The notes under the pieces are model-generated. The model had not been told where the DNA came from and did not search any database. It was given only the letters and a program-made list of their open reading frames with translations. DNA of 56,193 bases, from positions 1 to 56,193 of the IMG/VR virus record IMGVR_UViG_3300033141_000787. The stretch is one strand, 5' to 3'. The translations under genes and the position numbers were made by a program. This document shows, one piece after another, positions 16,822 to 25,518 of the stretch; the stretch's first letter is position 1, and each line of letters begins with the position of its first letter. Origin of the DNA: a virus.

Positions 16822-17165
16822 TACTTTTTCTTCACTGCCCTTATGGATTTAGTTGGTTCATCTGATTTAATAGTAGCTACTTCCATAGCCTTATTAACAA
16901 CTTCTGGAGCTACTCCGTTTTTAGCCAATTCCATACGGAGTACATCTTTATCGAATTTAGTACGGTAAGTATTACTAACAGAAAACAGATTAGGTACTAC
17001 CAAATCTTTGTATCCGAGCTTACGCATAAGTTCAAGTATTTCTTTCCTGTAAGATTCCTTTATATCCTCAAACTCTTTGCATTTCTTATCAGCTCGCTTA
17101 TACTCATGATACAGACGTTCAAACTTCTCTTTGTCTGTTTCTTTTACTACTGTTAGGTCTGCCAT
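16821..17165 (-). CDS. Coiled-coil protein of unknown function
   Basis: The 114-residue protein has an N-terminal charged helix (EKFERLYHEYKRADKKCKE), a short core (YKDLVVPNLFSVSNTYRTK) and a helical C-terminal half with a basic end (IRAVKKK). AAGGAGG precedes the ATG. Its shape resembles small phage accessory proteins in which a coiled coil precedes a KFDKD..RMELAK-type helix pair. No name can be given. Confidence 0.6.
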   Translation of the reverse strand: MADLTVVKETDKEKFERLYHEYKRADKKCKEFEDIKESYRKEILELMRKLGYKDLVVPNLFSVSNTYRTKFDKDVLRMELAKNGVAPEVVNKAMEVATIKSDEPTKSIRAVKKK

Positions 17166-17195
17166 CTTATACCTCCTTATTATGATTGTTAATCA

Positions 17196-17651
17196 TTATG
17201 TTTGCCGAACATCATATCTTAATTCTTTTGCTAATCTTTCAGCTCGTGAACCTACTTGTTTAGCCCATTTACTGTCTAACATTTCATGGCTTGCATTGGT
17301 ATAGTCCTTATTCCTGAGATACTTAATCATCTTCTTGAATGACTTTATTCTGTAACCAAGGTTAAAAGCCATATTAATAAATACTCCTTTACGTATATCA
17401 CTAAGCTCATGCCAGTGAGGTATAGTACCTTCGGCTATAAAATAAGCTCTGTATATATCATGGTGTAACATAATCTCAGCTTCGGTCTGGTCAATGCCGT
17501 TATCTTCTATGTTACGTCCATAACCGATAGTAATTTTACCGACTGAATCTTTATAAGGATAGGTTCTATAACCTTCATCGTGCATGATTGAGTCTATTAC
17601 ATAGTCGAATGATATTTTTGGTACTATATATATTTCACTATCGAATATCAT
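17196..17651 (-). CDS. Endolysin, GH24 (T4-type) lysozyme
   Basis: The 151-residue enzyme should cleave the N-acetylmuramic acid to N-acetylglucosamine bond of peptidoglycan. The catalytic triad is visible as Glu26 (HDEGYRTYPYKD), Asp35 and Thr41 (GKITIGYG), with the 9- and 6-residue spacings of T4 lysozyme. The downstream GVFINMAFNLG also matches the family. It has no signal peptide, so a holin is needed for export; the candidate holins are on the other strand at 5994-6758. AGGAGG precedes the ATG. Despite its late function it lies at the distal end of the early-oriented block. Confidence 0.9.
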   Translation of the reverse strand: MIFDSEIYIVPKISFDYVIDSIMHDEGYRTYPYKDSVGKITIGYGRNIEDNGIDQTEAEIMLHHDIYRAYFIAEGTIPHWHELSDIRKGVFINMAFNLGYRIKSFKKMIKYLRNKDYTNASHEMLDSKWAKQVGSRAERLAKELRYDVRQT

Positions 17652-17663
17652 AGTGGTATCCTC

Positions 17664-18047
17664 CTATTCAAACATGGAATTACTTTCATCACTATAGTCT
17701 ATCTTCTTTTGAGGTTCAAGTATTACATCATTATTGTTTACAAAAGTATGAATTATCCAACTATAGGAACTATTAAGTTTTATTATATTATATAGCTTAT
17801 ATGGGGGTATTGGTATTTCCACCTCCTCACAGAACTCCATGAGGTCAACTATACCCATTACTTTCTTGTCATAGATTGAAACATATTTATCATCTGTTAT
17901 TTTAGGCTCACTAAATTTTAGGTCTTTAGGGTTAGGTCTGTTATTACTAATATGGATTGAGACTTTCTCCATAACCTCTTTTAGTTCTGAGAGGAAACGT
18001 TCTTTTATACGTTCTATCTCCTCTAATAATTGAGTGTATTGACTCAT
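17664..18047 (-). CDS. Hypothetical protein with helical N-terminus
   Basis: This 127-residue protein has a charged N-terminal helix (LLEEIERIKERFLSELKEVME), followed by a mixed alpha/beta region with conserved-looking KVMGIVDLMEFCEEVEIP. AAGGAGG precedes the start and 12 bp separate it from the lysozyme gene. It may be a cytoplasmic accessory or late regulatory protein; nothing in it identifies a function. Confidence 0.55.
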   Translation of the reverse strand: MSQYTQLLEEIERIKERFLSELKEVMEKVSIHISNNRPNPKDLKFSEPKITDDKYVSIYDKKVMGIVDLMEFCEEVEIPIPPYKLYNIIKLNSSYSWIIHTFVNNNDVILEPQKKIDYSDESNSMFE

Positions 18048-18058
18048 GTAACACCTCC

Positions 18059-18796
18059 TTATAACTTTATAACAGCAGTGTATTTCTTACCATCCTTTAC
18101 CAAAGTAGCACTATATAATTGGTATTCAATAGTTCCGGTAGGCTCTCCTCTGCCATCTAAGTCTCCATTAAATAATAGGTTATCTCCGGCTTTAATTACG
18201 TCAGTTATAGTAAATACTGTAGCCGTCTTGCCGTCATTATTAGTTCCTACATCTGGATTACTTTTAGCTCCCTGTATCCAATCTACTCTCTGATTCAATG
18301 ATAATTTAATATCTGATATAGTATTAGCAGTATTATTAGTTATAGTACACTTAAACGAATCGTATATGTCCGTTACTTCTATACATATTGTAATGCTTTG
18401 CTCTAACTCCGCTTTTGTTGCTGACCTTAATATCGGAGCTGCCGGAGTACCAAACACTACTACTACAGGTTTTATTTTAAGGTCTACCTTAGCTATATTA
18501 CTAAGTTCAGATTCTTCGGTAGGGTTAACAGCAGTCATTGCAAAATATACTGTAGAATCCTGACTGGTAAATTGTATACTGCATGTAGTGTCAGCTTTTG
18601 GTATATCATCAAGTATAAGTATCCTGTAAGTACCATCAATCTGATAAATTCTAAAATGAGTTACTGATGAGTCAGCTTTATAATGTTCCTGAGTATCGGT
18701 ACGTGGAGTATATTTATCCCATTTAAAATCAATACGTACTGATTGTGCTGATAGTATTACAGGTAATACCAATAATATTAATAGTTTACGTATCAT
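18059..18796 (-). CDS. Secreted fibronectin-III-like protein
   Basis: The 245-residue protein has a clear Sec signal peptide (MIRKLLILLVLPVILSA) with likely cleavage before or after Gln18. Residues about 35-115 form a beta sandwich of fibronectin type III character (VTHFRIYQIDG, STVYFAMTAVNPTEESELS). A second beta domain follows, with a helix-free C-terminus. Export by a phage protein in the early-oriented block suggests surface modification, exclusion of other phages or host adhesion. It overlaps the next upstream gene by 4 bp. Confidence 0.6.
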   Translation of the reverse strand: MIRKLLILLVLPVILSAQSVRIDFKWDKYTPRTDTQEHYKADSSVTHFRIYQIDGTYRILILDDIPKADTTCSIQFTSQDSTVYFAMTAVNPTEESELSNIAKVDLKIKPVVVVFGTPAAPILRSATKAELEQSITICIEVTDIYDSFKCTITNNTANTISDIKLSLNQRVDWIQGAKSNPDVGTNNDGKTATVFTITDVIKAGDNLLFNGDLDGRGEPTGTIEYQLYSATLVKDGKKYTAVIKL

Positions 18797-19092
18797 TCTG
18801 ATACCTCCTTATCTTTCCATCCCCATTGGAATATTATTGCATCCGCAGTCTTAGATAAGTATTTACGGTTTTTATACTTAAATCCCGTTAGCTTGAGTAC
18901 TGTATCAGGATGTGAATGTAAATACTGTATAAGCCATTTCCTGAACTTATTACGCTGTTTCTGTGACCAGCTATGCGTATGAAACCAGAATGGAGCACCA
19001 TAGTCTATTGTTTTATGGTCTACTCCTATAATACTACACTGTTTTTGTATTATAGGTTTCATAATATCTGGTATCATATCAAATGTTCTCAT
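18793..19092 (-). CDS. Small conserved-type phage protein (W..KQRNKFRKWLIQYL)
   Basis: The 99-residue basic protein has the arrangement APFWFHTHSWSQKQRNKFRKWL and FQWGWKD, a pattern I recognise from many short phage proteins of unknown role. No catalytic motif is seen. It overlaps the signal-peptide gene downstream by 4 bp and the mini-gene upstream by 14 bp. Confidence 0.6.
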   Translation of the reverse strand: MRTFDMIPDIMKPIIQKQCSIIGVDHKTIDYGAPFWFHTHSWSQKQRNKFRKWLIQYLHSHPDTVLKLTGFKYKNRKYLSKTADAIIFQWGWKDKEVSE

Positions 19093-19237
19093 TGTTACCT
19101 CCCTTAACGGTGTTACGCTCTTGTTTCCTTCTACGTTTACGCCACTTCTTATAAGCCTTCATTGTTCTAAACCCTATGGCTTTAGCTAATAATTTTCTTG
19201 CACGCCGGTGAGGATTTACTAACTCATTCTTATTCAT
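19079..19237 (-). CDS. 52-residue basic mini-protein
   Basis: ATG at 19237 has AAGGAGG six bases upstream and encodes 52 residues, about 38% Lys/Arg (KKWRKRRRKQER), ending within the next gene's start region. The strong ribosome binding site and coupling to the next gene support it. It could bind nucleic acid. Confidence 0.6.
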   Translation of the reverse strand: MNKNELVNPHRRARKLLAKAIGFRTMKAYKKWRKRRRKQERNTVKGGNNENI

Positions 19238-19274
19238 TATATCCTCCTTACTTAAAATTCAGCTTCATATAGTT

Positions 19275-21788
19275 TTAGCCTAAGTTGACCCATGATTTAG
19301 CTATAGCAGTATCTACCTTCAAAGGTACTGACAGCCTATAACAGTTTTCCATAGTCTCCTTTATTAACATCTTTGCCTCTTCAAGCCGGCTCTCATCTAC
19401 CTCAAAAATAAGCTCATCATGTATCTGCATAATAGGTTTTATTGTAAAGTCGACTGTCTTATATATCGGGGTTAGATCATTCATAGCTATCTTTAGTATT
19501 CCTCCTGCTCCTGATTGTATTGGTGTATTACGGCAATACCTCACGCCCTGCTCATATATCTTAGAGTCTTGTGAATATATTTCAGGTATGTACCGTATTC
19601 TCCCAAACATATCACGTACAAATCCATGCCTCTTAGCATAATATACAACATTTTTCATGTAAGATGCAACACCTTTATACAAATCGAACCATTCTTTTAT
19701 AAGATTATCGCAGTCATCTTCTGACCAACCATGTAGTCTTGCAGCCAACCCTTTAGCTGTTATACCATATAGTACTCCAAACCCTACTGCCTTAGCTGGT
19801 TTACGGTGCTTCTTATCATCAAGCTGATGTAAGGGAATTCCGAATATCTTACTTGCAGTATAGGAGTGTATATCTTCATCATTAAGGAATAACTTGATGA
19901 GCTTATCATCATTAGATACATGAGCTGCAACTCGCATTTCTATTTGGGAGTAATCTGCTCCTAACAGCATATTACCTTCAGAGGCCACGAAGGCTTTACG
20001 TATTGCAAGCCCCCGTTTAGTCCGTACCGGAATATTCTGTAAATTAGGCTCTTTACTTGCAAGACGGCCAGTAGCAGTACGTGTTATAGTAAGCTCTGTA
20101 TGTAGTCTATTATTACTATCTATCATGTACTGTAATGGTGTAGTATATGTGGATACAAGTTTATCTATCTCTCTGTATTCCAGTATCTTACCTATAATTG
20201 GGTGTTTATCTATTTCAGCTACAAGATGTTTATTCTCTGTTGACCGTCTTTTACTATTCCATATCTTCAGCTCATTAAGTATATCTCGTACTTGGTCACT
20301 TGAATTTGGATTTATTATACGCCCTACCATAGCTTCAATATCACTTAACACTTTAAACATGTCAGTACGGTATTCCTCATCAAGACTGCTTAGTACTGAG
20401 GTATCTATCATAAAGCCATTACGTATCATATCAGATACCATTTCTATTATACCAAGGTCGATGCGTAGTATATCTTCTAAGTTCATAGCTTTTATCTTAT
20501 TATGTAATGTCTGATGTACTTGATATGTGACTATAGCGTCAAGACAGGCATAATGTACAGCATCTTGTAGAGGAATATCATTAAGCTCACCCATACGCAT
20601 AACTCCAAGCTCCTGCTCTACTATCCTACGTTCTGCAATAGGTATCTTGTACCATCTTTCATAAGGATTGGCGTCTCTGGTAAATGCATCATGTATTATC
20701 CGTATTGCTTTCTTCTGTATATTTTGTGGCTGTTTATACTTAATCTTGCCATTCTCTATCTTAGCTATCTTAGCTGCATTAGGCCATTCTCTGCCTGCTA
20801 CTACGGATAAATAATCTATAGCCTTATCAAATGTGGCAGGAGTAATAGTGTCTACATAAGAATCCATTTTAATATTAAGAAGTCTATAAGCCAAGTCTTT
20901 CAATCCTTGTGGCTCTGTCTGTAGTAAGTAAGCCATAACCATAGTATCAGTAAATCTTTTAGGATGTATGCCTACATCATGTAATAATGGTAAGTCAGCA
21001 AGAGCATTATGAAATATAACAGTACCGTCATAGCTGTTAATATAATCTACCGTAGCTTGTAATACCTCCTCGTTATCTGTTAGTATAAAGGCAGCATCTG
21101 TATCATCAAGAGCAATCTGAATAGACCATAACTTGTTGTCTACAGTTTCAGTATCAATAGCCATAAAATCGCCGCTGTGAGACGTTTTATAATTTTGAAG
21201 GTCTCCTCCTATACTACTGATGATGAGTTCGTTGAAGGACGCCCCCTCTATGGCGTTTCTTGGGCGTATTTTACCGTCCAATACGTCTCTGATTACGGCA
21301 TAATCATTACGTGTATGCTGTAGAAACCGTGTAGAACCATGCAAGCTTGCTGCTGGGTGATATACTGGTATAATAATTCTGCCATCTACAAGCCATGGTA
21401 TACCATGGTCTAAACTCATTTTGACTTCACGGCCTAATAACTCCGAAGCTGCAAGACGACCTACTGCCACAATTATTTTAGGATTAACTATATTAATCTC
21501 GTTAATTAGCCGGTCGTGACAGCAGGCTATCTCCTCTAAGGTAGGGTCTCTATTATCAGGAGGATGGCACATAACTATGTTCGTAATATAGCAGTCCGAT
21601 TCGTCTATACCTACCTTTAAGAGAAATTGAGCTTGGTCTCTACCTGAATCTCCTACAAAAGGTATTCCCATAGCAGCCTCTTGACGACCAGGAGCTTCAC
21701 CTATTATCATAATATCTGCATTAAGATTACCTCTTGGCTTTATACGCCGTCTATTATGTAGTGTACAATTACTGCAATCAAGACACAT
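19275..21788 (-). CDS. DNA polymerase I with N-terminal uracil-DNA-glycosylase-like domain
   Basis: The 837-residue replicative polymerase has three parts. Residues 1-190 carry a family-4-like uracil-DNA glycosylase domain: GEAPGRQEAAMGIPFVG at 30-46, YHPAA near 144 and Cys residues (C2, C5, C8 and a later MCHPP/ACC pair) that could hold an Fe-S cluster. About 205-440 is a DnaQ-like 3'-5' exonuclease with AIDTETV, HNALADLPLL and YACLDA. The C-terminal half is family A polymerase with DYSQIEMR near 610, KAVGFGVLYG and QIHDELIF near 788. The same UDG-fold fusion is known from the SPO1-type polymerase. It starts inside the end of the upstream gene, downstream of the nuclease and ATPase genes in one replication operon. 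Confidence 0.92.
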   Translation of the reverse strand: MCLDCSNCTLHNRRRIKPRGNLNADIMIIGEAPGRQEAAMGIPFVGDSGRDQAQFLLKVGIDESDCYITNIVMCHPPDNRDPTLEEIACCHDRLINEINIVNPKIIVAVGRLAASELLGREVKMSLDHGIPWLVDGRIIIPVYHPAASLHGSTRFLQHTRNDYAVIRDVLDGKIRPRNAIEGASFNELIISSIGGDLQNYKTSHSGDFMAIDTETVDNKLWSIQIALDDTDAAFILTDNEEVLQATVDYINSYDGTVIFHNALADLPLLHDVGIHPKRFTDTMVMAYLLQTEPQGLKDLAYRLLNIKMDSYVDTITPATFDKAIDYLSVVAGREWPNAAKIAKIENGKIKYKQPQNIQKKAIRIIHDAFTRDANPYERWYKIPIAERRIVEQELGVMRMGELNDIPLQDAVHYACLDAIVTYQVHQTLHNKIKAMNLEDILRIDLGIIEMVSDMIRNGFMIDTSVLSSLDEEYRTDMFKVLSDIEAMVGRIINPNSSDQVRDILNELKIWNSKRRSTENKHLVAEIDKHPIIGKILEYREIDKLVSTYTTPLQYMIDSNNRLHTELTITRTATGRLASKEPNLQNIPVRTKRGLAIRKAFVASEGNMLLGADYSQIEMRVAAHVSNDDKLIKLFLNDEDIHSYTASKIFGIPLHQLDDKKHRKPAKAVGFGVLYGITAKGLAARLHGWSEDDCDNLIKEWFDLYKGVASYMKNVVYYAKRHGFVRDMFGRIRYIPEIYSQDSKIYEQGVRYCRNTPIQSGAGGILKIAMNDLTPIYKTVDFTIKPIMQIHDELIFEVDESRLEEAKMLIKETMENCYRLSVPLKVDTAIAKSWVNLG

Positions 21789-21999
21789 TATCTGCTCCCT
21801 CTGTAATACTCATTAATTCTTTTGCTACTCTGTTGCGTGCCTGTGTTATTGTTTGTATTCTCACAAGATGATTCAGTATATCATTATATTTTATGCCTAC
21901 AAATCTGCCTTGCAGCGAAAGTTCTGCTATAGCCGTAACAAGCAGGTTTATAAGGTCTGATGCTGTCATTTCCATAATATCAATACTTTCGTTATTCAT
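21778..21999 (-). CDS. Small helical protein, tandem paralogue 2
   Basis: The ATG at 21999 follows AAGGAG by 7 bases and yields 73 residues; an upstream in-frame ATG lies inside the neighbouring gene. The pattern DLINLLVTAIAEL...GIKYNDILNHLVRI...KEL is shared with the gene immediately upstream (21992-22207), so the two are a tandem duplication. It overlaps the polymerase start by 11 bp, implying co-regulation with replication. Confidence 0.65.
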   Translation of the reverse strand: MNNESIDIMEMTASDLINLLVTAIAELSLQGRFVGIKYNDILNHLVRIQTITQARNRVAKELMSITEGADNVS

Positions 22000-22207
22000 T
22001 GTCAGGCTCCTTACCATATTTGCTTAATTCCTTGCGTACATAACCGCAAGCTCTCACCAAATTACTGATGCGGTTAATGTGTTCTAATACATCTTTTGGA
22101 TGAACACCGGAAAGTTTGCTGTTATGTTCTGTAAGTAGTGCTATAGATGTTAATAATAGGTCTACAAGTTTTTCTTTTGATAGTTTCATTAAGTTGTCAC
22201 TCTGCAT
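21992..22207 (-). CDS. Small helical protein, tandem paralogue 1
   Basis: This 71-residue protein shares KLVDLLLTSIALL...GVHPKDVLEHINRI...KEL with its downstream neighbour. Both are amphipathic helical proteins without Cys or catalytic motifs. It overlaps the upstream gene by 11 bp. The pair sits between the nuclease genes and the polymerase, so a replication accessory or scaffold role is possible. Confidence 0.65.
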   Translation of the reverse strand: MQSDNLMKLSKEKLVDLLLTSIALLTEHNSKLSGVHPKDVLEHINRISNLVRACGYVRKELSKYGKEPDNE

Positions 22208-22655
22208 TGTTAAGTTCCTCCTTCTTATTATTAACTATGTCACCCTCTAACAGATGCTTAATTAGCTGTGCAGCTATAAAGTTAAATATATTGTGTATAG
22301 TAGACTCTATACTATCTATACTTAATAGCATTTCAAGGTCTGCAGCATACTTAATATGATAAGTATCTTTAGTTCCTGCAAATTCTACCGCTATATGATA
22401 TAGTCTCCTCTCGAAGTCTGCTTCACCACTTACTTCTGTAATAAACGGTATATTAATAGAGCCCCTACTATTAGTATATAGTGACTGGCTATTAAGTACA
22501 TTAACATTATTAGTTATAGGGGTAGCATCTATTATCTTACTACACTTAGTACCATAACGTATAAGCATTGCGTTGTATTTACGTAGCATAGTATTCTCTT
22601 TATCGAGTACAAGCATTTTCTGCATTAGCCCCGCATCTGATTTTGTATTACTCAT
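22197..22655 (-). CDS. Hypothetical replication-operon protein
   Basis: The 152-residue protein starts with a coiled-coil-like helix (LMQKMLVLDKENTMLRKYNAML) and has a helical C-terminal half (LEMLLSIDSIESTIHNIFNFIAAQLIKHLLEG). Start and stop overlap neighbours by 8 and 11 bp, which places it firmly in the nuclease-polymerase operon. No known domain recognised. Confidence 0.55.
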   Translation of the reverse strand: MSNTKSDAGLMQKMLVLDKENTMLRKYNAMLIRYGTKCSKIIDATPITNNVNVLNSQSLYTNSRGSINIPFITEVSGEADFERRLYHIAVEFAGTKDTYHIKYAADLEMLLSIDSIESTIHNIFNFIAAQLIKHLLEGDIVNNKKEELNNAE

Positions 22656-23367
22656 TATTAAGTTCCTCCACTATACGTTTAGCTATTCCTTTACCAATAC
22701 CCGGTATCTGCATGTATTCATAAGCAGACGCAGTTACTAAGGCTAAAGGAGTCTTGAAATGTTTGGCTATTTCCATAGCCTTCTTAGCTCCTATACCAGG
22801 CAGCTGTAAAGCTATACGATAAGTCATAGGCTGTCTTGTAAGCTGTATCGGTTGTATATCTTTAACCTCGGCACTGGTATGCTCCTCAAGATTCTTTGAA
22901 GTCCACCAATGATGAAGGCTAATAAGATAACGTGCTGTCTCTGTTTTGCCAGTTGTACGTATTACTATAACGTTCTTAGTAACTGATAAGGTATTAAGTA
23001 CTCCGACTATCCGATTCACTTTATAAGTTGTTTTGCCATATTGTACAGGAATCCATGACTTACCTACTCTATGCATTACATTACCCGACTTCAGGTCATA
23101 CTTGAACATACCCTCAAGTATTATATATACCGTATTATAGTTGTTCAGTAGGCCTGGAAGCTGATGGTTTATAAGACGGCCTGAATTTATAGACTGTACA
23201 AAATCAGATAATGTCTTACGTTCTATACCGACTAAGTGAGCTGCACCATCATAGCCTTTGCCTTCTATCATAAAATCGGCATATTCTAAGAAGGTGACCT
23301 CACATATATCTTTCGGCAATAGCTTCGCAAACTCCGCAGAGCCTACCCTACTATCTACAAGTATCAT
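22648..23367 (-). CDS. ERCC4/XPF-type structure-specific nuclease with HhH domain
   Basis: The 239-residue protein carries the ERCC4 nuclease signature: D5-x-R7 near the start and GIERKTLSD at 48-55, the V/I-ERKxxxD motif that binds the metal ion, followed by FVQSINSGRL. Residues about 185-239 contain two helix-hairpin-helix motifs (LPGIGAKKAMEIA and IPGIGKGIAKRIV) that bind DNA. Such enzymes cut branched or flap DNA during replication, repair and recombination. It overlaps the upstream ATPase gene by one base. Confidence 0.88.
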   Translation of the reverse strand: MILVDSRVGSAEFAKLLPKDICEVTFLEYADFMIEGKGYDGAAHLVGIERKTLSDFVQSINSGRLINHQLPGLLNNYNTVYIILEGMFKYDLKSGNVMHRVGKSWIPVQYGKTTYKVNRIVGVLNTLSVTKNVIVIRTTGKTETARYLISLHHWWTSKNLEEHTSAEVKDIQPIQLTRQPMTYRIALQLPGIGAKKAMEIAKHFKTPLALVTASAYEYMQIPGIGKGIAKRIVEELNNE

Positions 23368-24089
23368 TACACCCAGTCCTCCGGTGAAGTATCGGGGAAT
23401 ACAAGAGATGCAAGCATAGGGAATGAGCAGAGTTCGCCTGACAAGTGTTCTCCTACAAGTTTGTTATTAATCCTTGACTTCTCTATCTTTATAGCGAACT
23501 CATCGTCATCATTTTTGTAATGCCTTATTTCAACCTGTACAAGAAATCCAGTATCTTTATAGCCGGCACGTACATATTGTCCTGTGGCTCTGTCGTCTAT
23601 ATATTCGGCCTTTACCTTGCTAATCAAGATAACGTTTTTGTCATGGAGTAATGCTTCATGTATCATTGCATTTACTTGACTATTTACTTTAGAATAGTAG
23701 AACGGTAATACTTTTTCAAGTCTGCCGAACTCAGCAAGTCTAACAAGGTCATACATTTCAGTCCATGTATCTACTACTATCGTTCGGAGCTTCTCAGTAC
23801 GGAGAGCATCATAGAAGTCGTCTTTGGCATTACTCCATACACGAGCATATTCAGCCTCATCACCAATATCCTTATTAAAGATGTAGTCTTGATACATAAT
23901 AACTTTGTCATTAAACTTGTCTACCACTCCTTCAAGACCCATATCAATATTGAGTACTGCAATTGGACCAGGAGCTGTAAGACTGAAATGAGTTTTACCT
24001 CTACTTTCACGGCCCATAGAGCTTAGTACTAAGCGGTGTTTTATCGCAATCTCATTTGCATTATTGAATCTACTCATGATGTCTGTCAT
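23367..24089 (-). CDS. RecA-fold ATPase (Sak4 / phage AAA type)
   Basis: The 240-residue protein has a Walker A motif GRESRGKTHFS at 26-36, a Walker B-like strand TIVVDTWTEM near 107, and a sensor-like VILISK near 150, the layout of short phage RecA-like ATPases used in single-strand annealing or strand exchange. AAGGAG precedes the ATG. It is followed directly by the ERCC4 nuclease, and the PD-(D/E)XK nuclease gene lies upstream, which suggests a phage recombination module. Confidence 0.8.
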   Translation of the reverse strand: MTDIMSRFNNANEIAIKHRLVLSSMGRESRGKTHFSLTAPGPIAVLNIDMGLEGVVDKFNDKVIMYQDYIFNKDIGDEAEYARVWSNAKDDFYDALRTEKLRTIVVDTWTEMYDLVRLAEFGRLEKVLPFYYSKVNSQVNAMIHEALLHDKNVILISKVKAEYIDDRATGQYVRAGYKDTGFLVQVEIRHYKNDDDEFAIKIEKSRINNKLVGEHLSGELCSFPMLASLVFPDTSPEDWV

Positions 24090-24091
24090 AA

Positions 24092-24550
24092 TTACTCTCC
24101 TTTCTCGTTGTCTTTTGTGTTTATAGCTGTAATAATATCTATTATATCTTTCTTTATAGTGTCCCTTAAATCCATAGTTGTATTACGTACTTTACGTAAC
24201 ACATTAGGTGTAATCTGTTTAGCTATATACATCTTAATCATGGTATCACGGGTTGGCATAATCGTACCAATTATAAAAGTGATTAAACATATAATAGCTA
24301 TACGCCTGCCCCATTTGACACCTGATATTATTTCATCTTTCTTGTCATCATCAAGCTCATCAAACGGTGTCTTCTTATAGCCAGGATATTCTTCTACTAC
24401 TACACCGTTGATACGTAAGCGTTTATAAAATATGTACACATACGTAAATACACTACCTACAAGTAGACCTAATATCATAAACCAAAAACCGAACTTAGGT
24501 ATAATATCCAATAGATATATAAACAGTGGACTTACTATAGGATTATCCAT
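24092..24550 (-). CDS. Membrane protein with two transmembrane helices
   Basis: The start at 24550 is chosen for its GAGGAG site; an upstream ATG at 24595 lies inside the preceding gene. The 152-residue product has one long hydrophobic helix (FGFWFMILGLLVGSVFTYVYIFY) and a second (IAIICLITFIIGTIMP), with an acidic loop between and a charged C-terminal tail. A membrane protein within a replication operon could tether replication to the membrane or block superinfection; this is inference. Confidence 0.6.
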   Translation of the reverse strand: MDNPIVSPLFIYLLDIIPKFGFWFMILGLLVGSVFTYVYIFYKRLRINGVVVEEYPGYKKTPFDELDDDKKDEIISGVKWGRRIAIICLITFIIGTIMPTRDTMIKMYIAKQITPNVLRKVRNTTMDLRDTIKKDIIDIITAINTKDNEKGE

Positions 24551-24566
24551 AACTTGTCTCCTCTCA

Positions 24567-25118
24567 TTATTTAATAAGGTTATGCTGTTTGGCATAATTT
24601 AGTATCATAGTCCAGTTATCAATAATCTCATGCTCTCCAAATGTAATTCGGTATACTTTGTATATATGTTTAAAAGGTCTGGTATAGTCTCCATTATAGT
24701 ATAATACATGAAAGTCGACAGTATCTGTACCTGTAGCATAACAGTAGGATGATGTCTGTAAGAGCCATCTCTGCACATCAAGAGGTGTCTTTCTTGATGA
24801 CGTAGCCGTGAATTTATATTCCTCTACTATTAGCTTGTTACCCTCAAACTTAATACCGTCTGGGGATAATGCAATACCGTCAACTATAATCTCACCAGGG
24901 CGGTAACCTAACATCTGTACCCAGGCTCTACTTAGGGCTTCTTCCCATATAAATCCGGCCTCCATAGCAAGACGTGTCTGTTCATCAATAGGATTATCTT
25001 TTTTGCCATATAAATCATTAAGCAAACCTTTTATAACATCGCTGACGTGCACGCCCTCAGAACGCCATATCGGTGGGCGGAATGGAAACTCTCTATTAAG
25101 TTCTTCAAGATGTGGCAT
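24567..25118 (-). CDS. PD-(D/E)XK exonuclease (Cas4/RecB-like)
   Basis: ATG 25118 follows AAGGAGG by 7 bases and gives 183 residues. The nuclease core is visible as Glu60 (FIWEEALSRAW), Asp87 (ALSPDGI) and the E100-Y-K102 pair in LIVEEYKFT, matching the PD-(D/E)XK fold of Cas4/RecB-like exonucleases. No four-Cys cluster for iron-sulphur is present. With the adjacent ATPase it resembles an exonuclease-recombinase pair. Confidence 0.75.
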   Translation of the reverse strand: MPHLEELNREFPFRPPIWRSEGVHVSDVIKGLLNDLYGKKDNPIDEQTRLAMEAGFIWEEALSRAWVQMLGYRPGEIIVDGIALSPDGIKFEGNKLIVEEYKFTATSSRKTPLDVQRWLLQTSSYCYATGTDTVDFHVLYYNGDYTRPFKHIYKVYRITFGEHEIIDNWTMILNYAKQHNLIK

Positions 25119-25419
25119 TAGTTGCCTCCTTATCATCTTCAATATATGCTTTCTTTATAAGAGCAGATGGAATATAAAACATGGCATTACATTTAGGAGA
25201 ATTCCTAGACACTTCATATAAATCAGTTACATCTGTCATACCTACAATAGACAAATCAGCTCCCGAGTTAAATACCATGTCCCAACCATGTAGTGGTATA
25301 CCATAGATATTACCACCATCTTCAATATAATTACTAAGCTCCTTATCTTCTCGAATTTCATTAAGTGTATAAATATCTACTTTTGCTCCTATATACTTCT
25401 TATCGTACTCTATGCTCAT
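25105..25419 (-). CDS. Hypothetical acidic protein
   Basis: The 104-residue protein has a compact alpha/beta sequence (GAKVDIYTLNEIREDKELS, LHGWDMVFNSGADLSIVG) without recognisable motifs. It overlaps the nuclease gene by 14 bp. GAGGAG precedes its ATG, just after the hairpin at 25444-25491. Confidence 0.55.
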   Translation of the reverse strand: MSIEYDKKYIGAKVDIYTLNEIREDKELSNYIEDGGNIYGIPLHGWDMVFNSGADLSIVGMTDVTDLYEVSRNSPKCNAMFYIPSALIKKAYIEDDKEATNATS

Positions 25420-25443
25420 CTTGTTGTCTCCTCTTTAATATGG

Positions 25444-25491
25444 GCGGAAAGGAAAACACACGCCCTGAGACGCATGCTTTCCTGTTTCCGC
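25444..25491 (-). promoter_or_regulatory. Interrupted 12-bp hairpin between two replication genes
   Basis: GCGGAAAGGAAA (25444-25455) pairs with TTTCC (25478-25482) and TTTCCGC (25485-25491), with a two-base bulge and a 22-base apical region. It fills the 99-bp gap between the genes at 25519 and 25419. ACACACG and GTGTGG at its edges allow a competing pairing. There is no U-run. It may be a processing site or attenuator. Confidence 0.5.
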
Positions 25492-25518
25492 TTGTGTGGG
25501 GGTGCTAAATGTTCTTAA

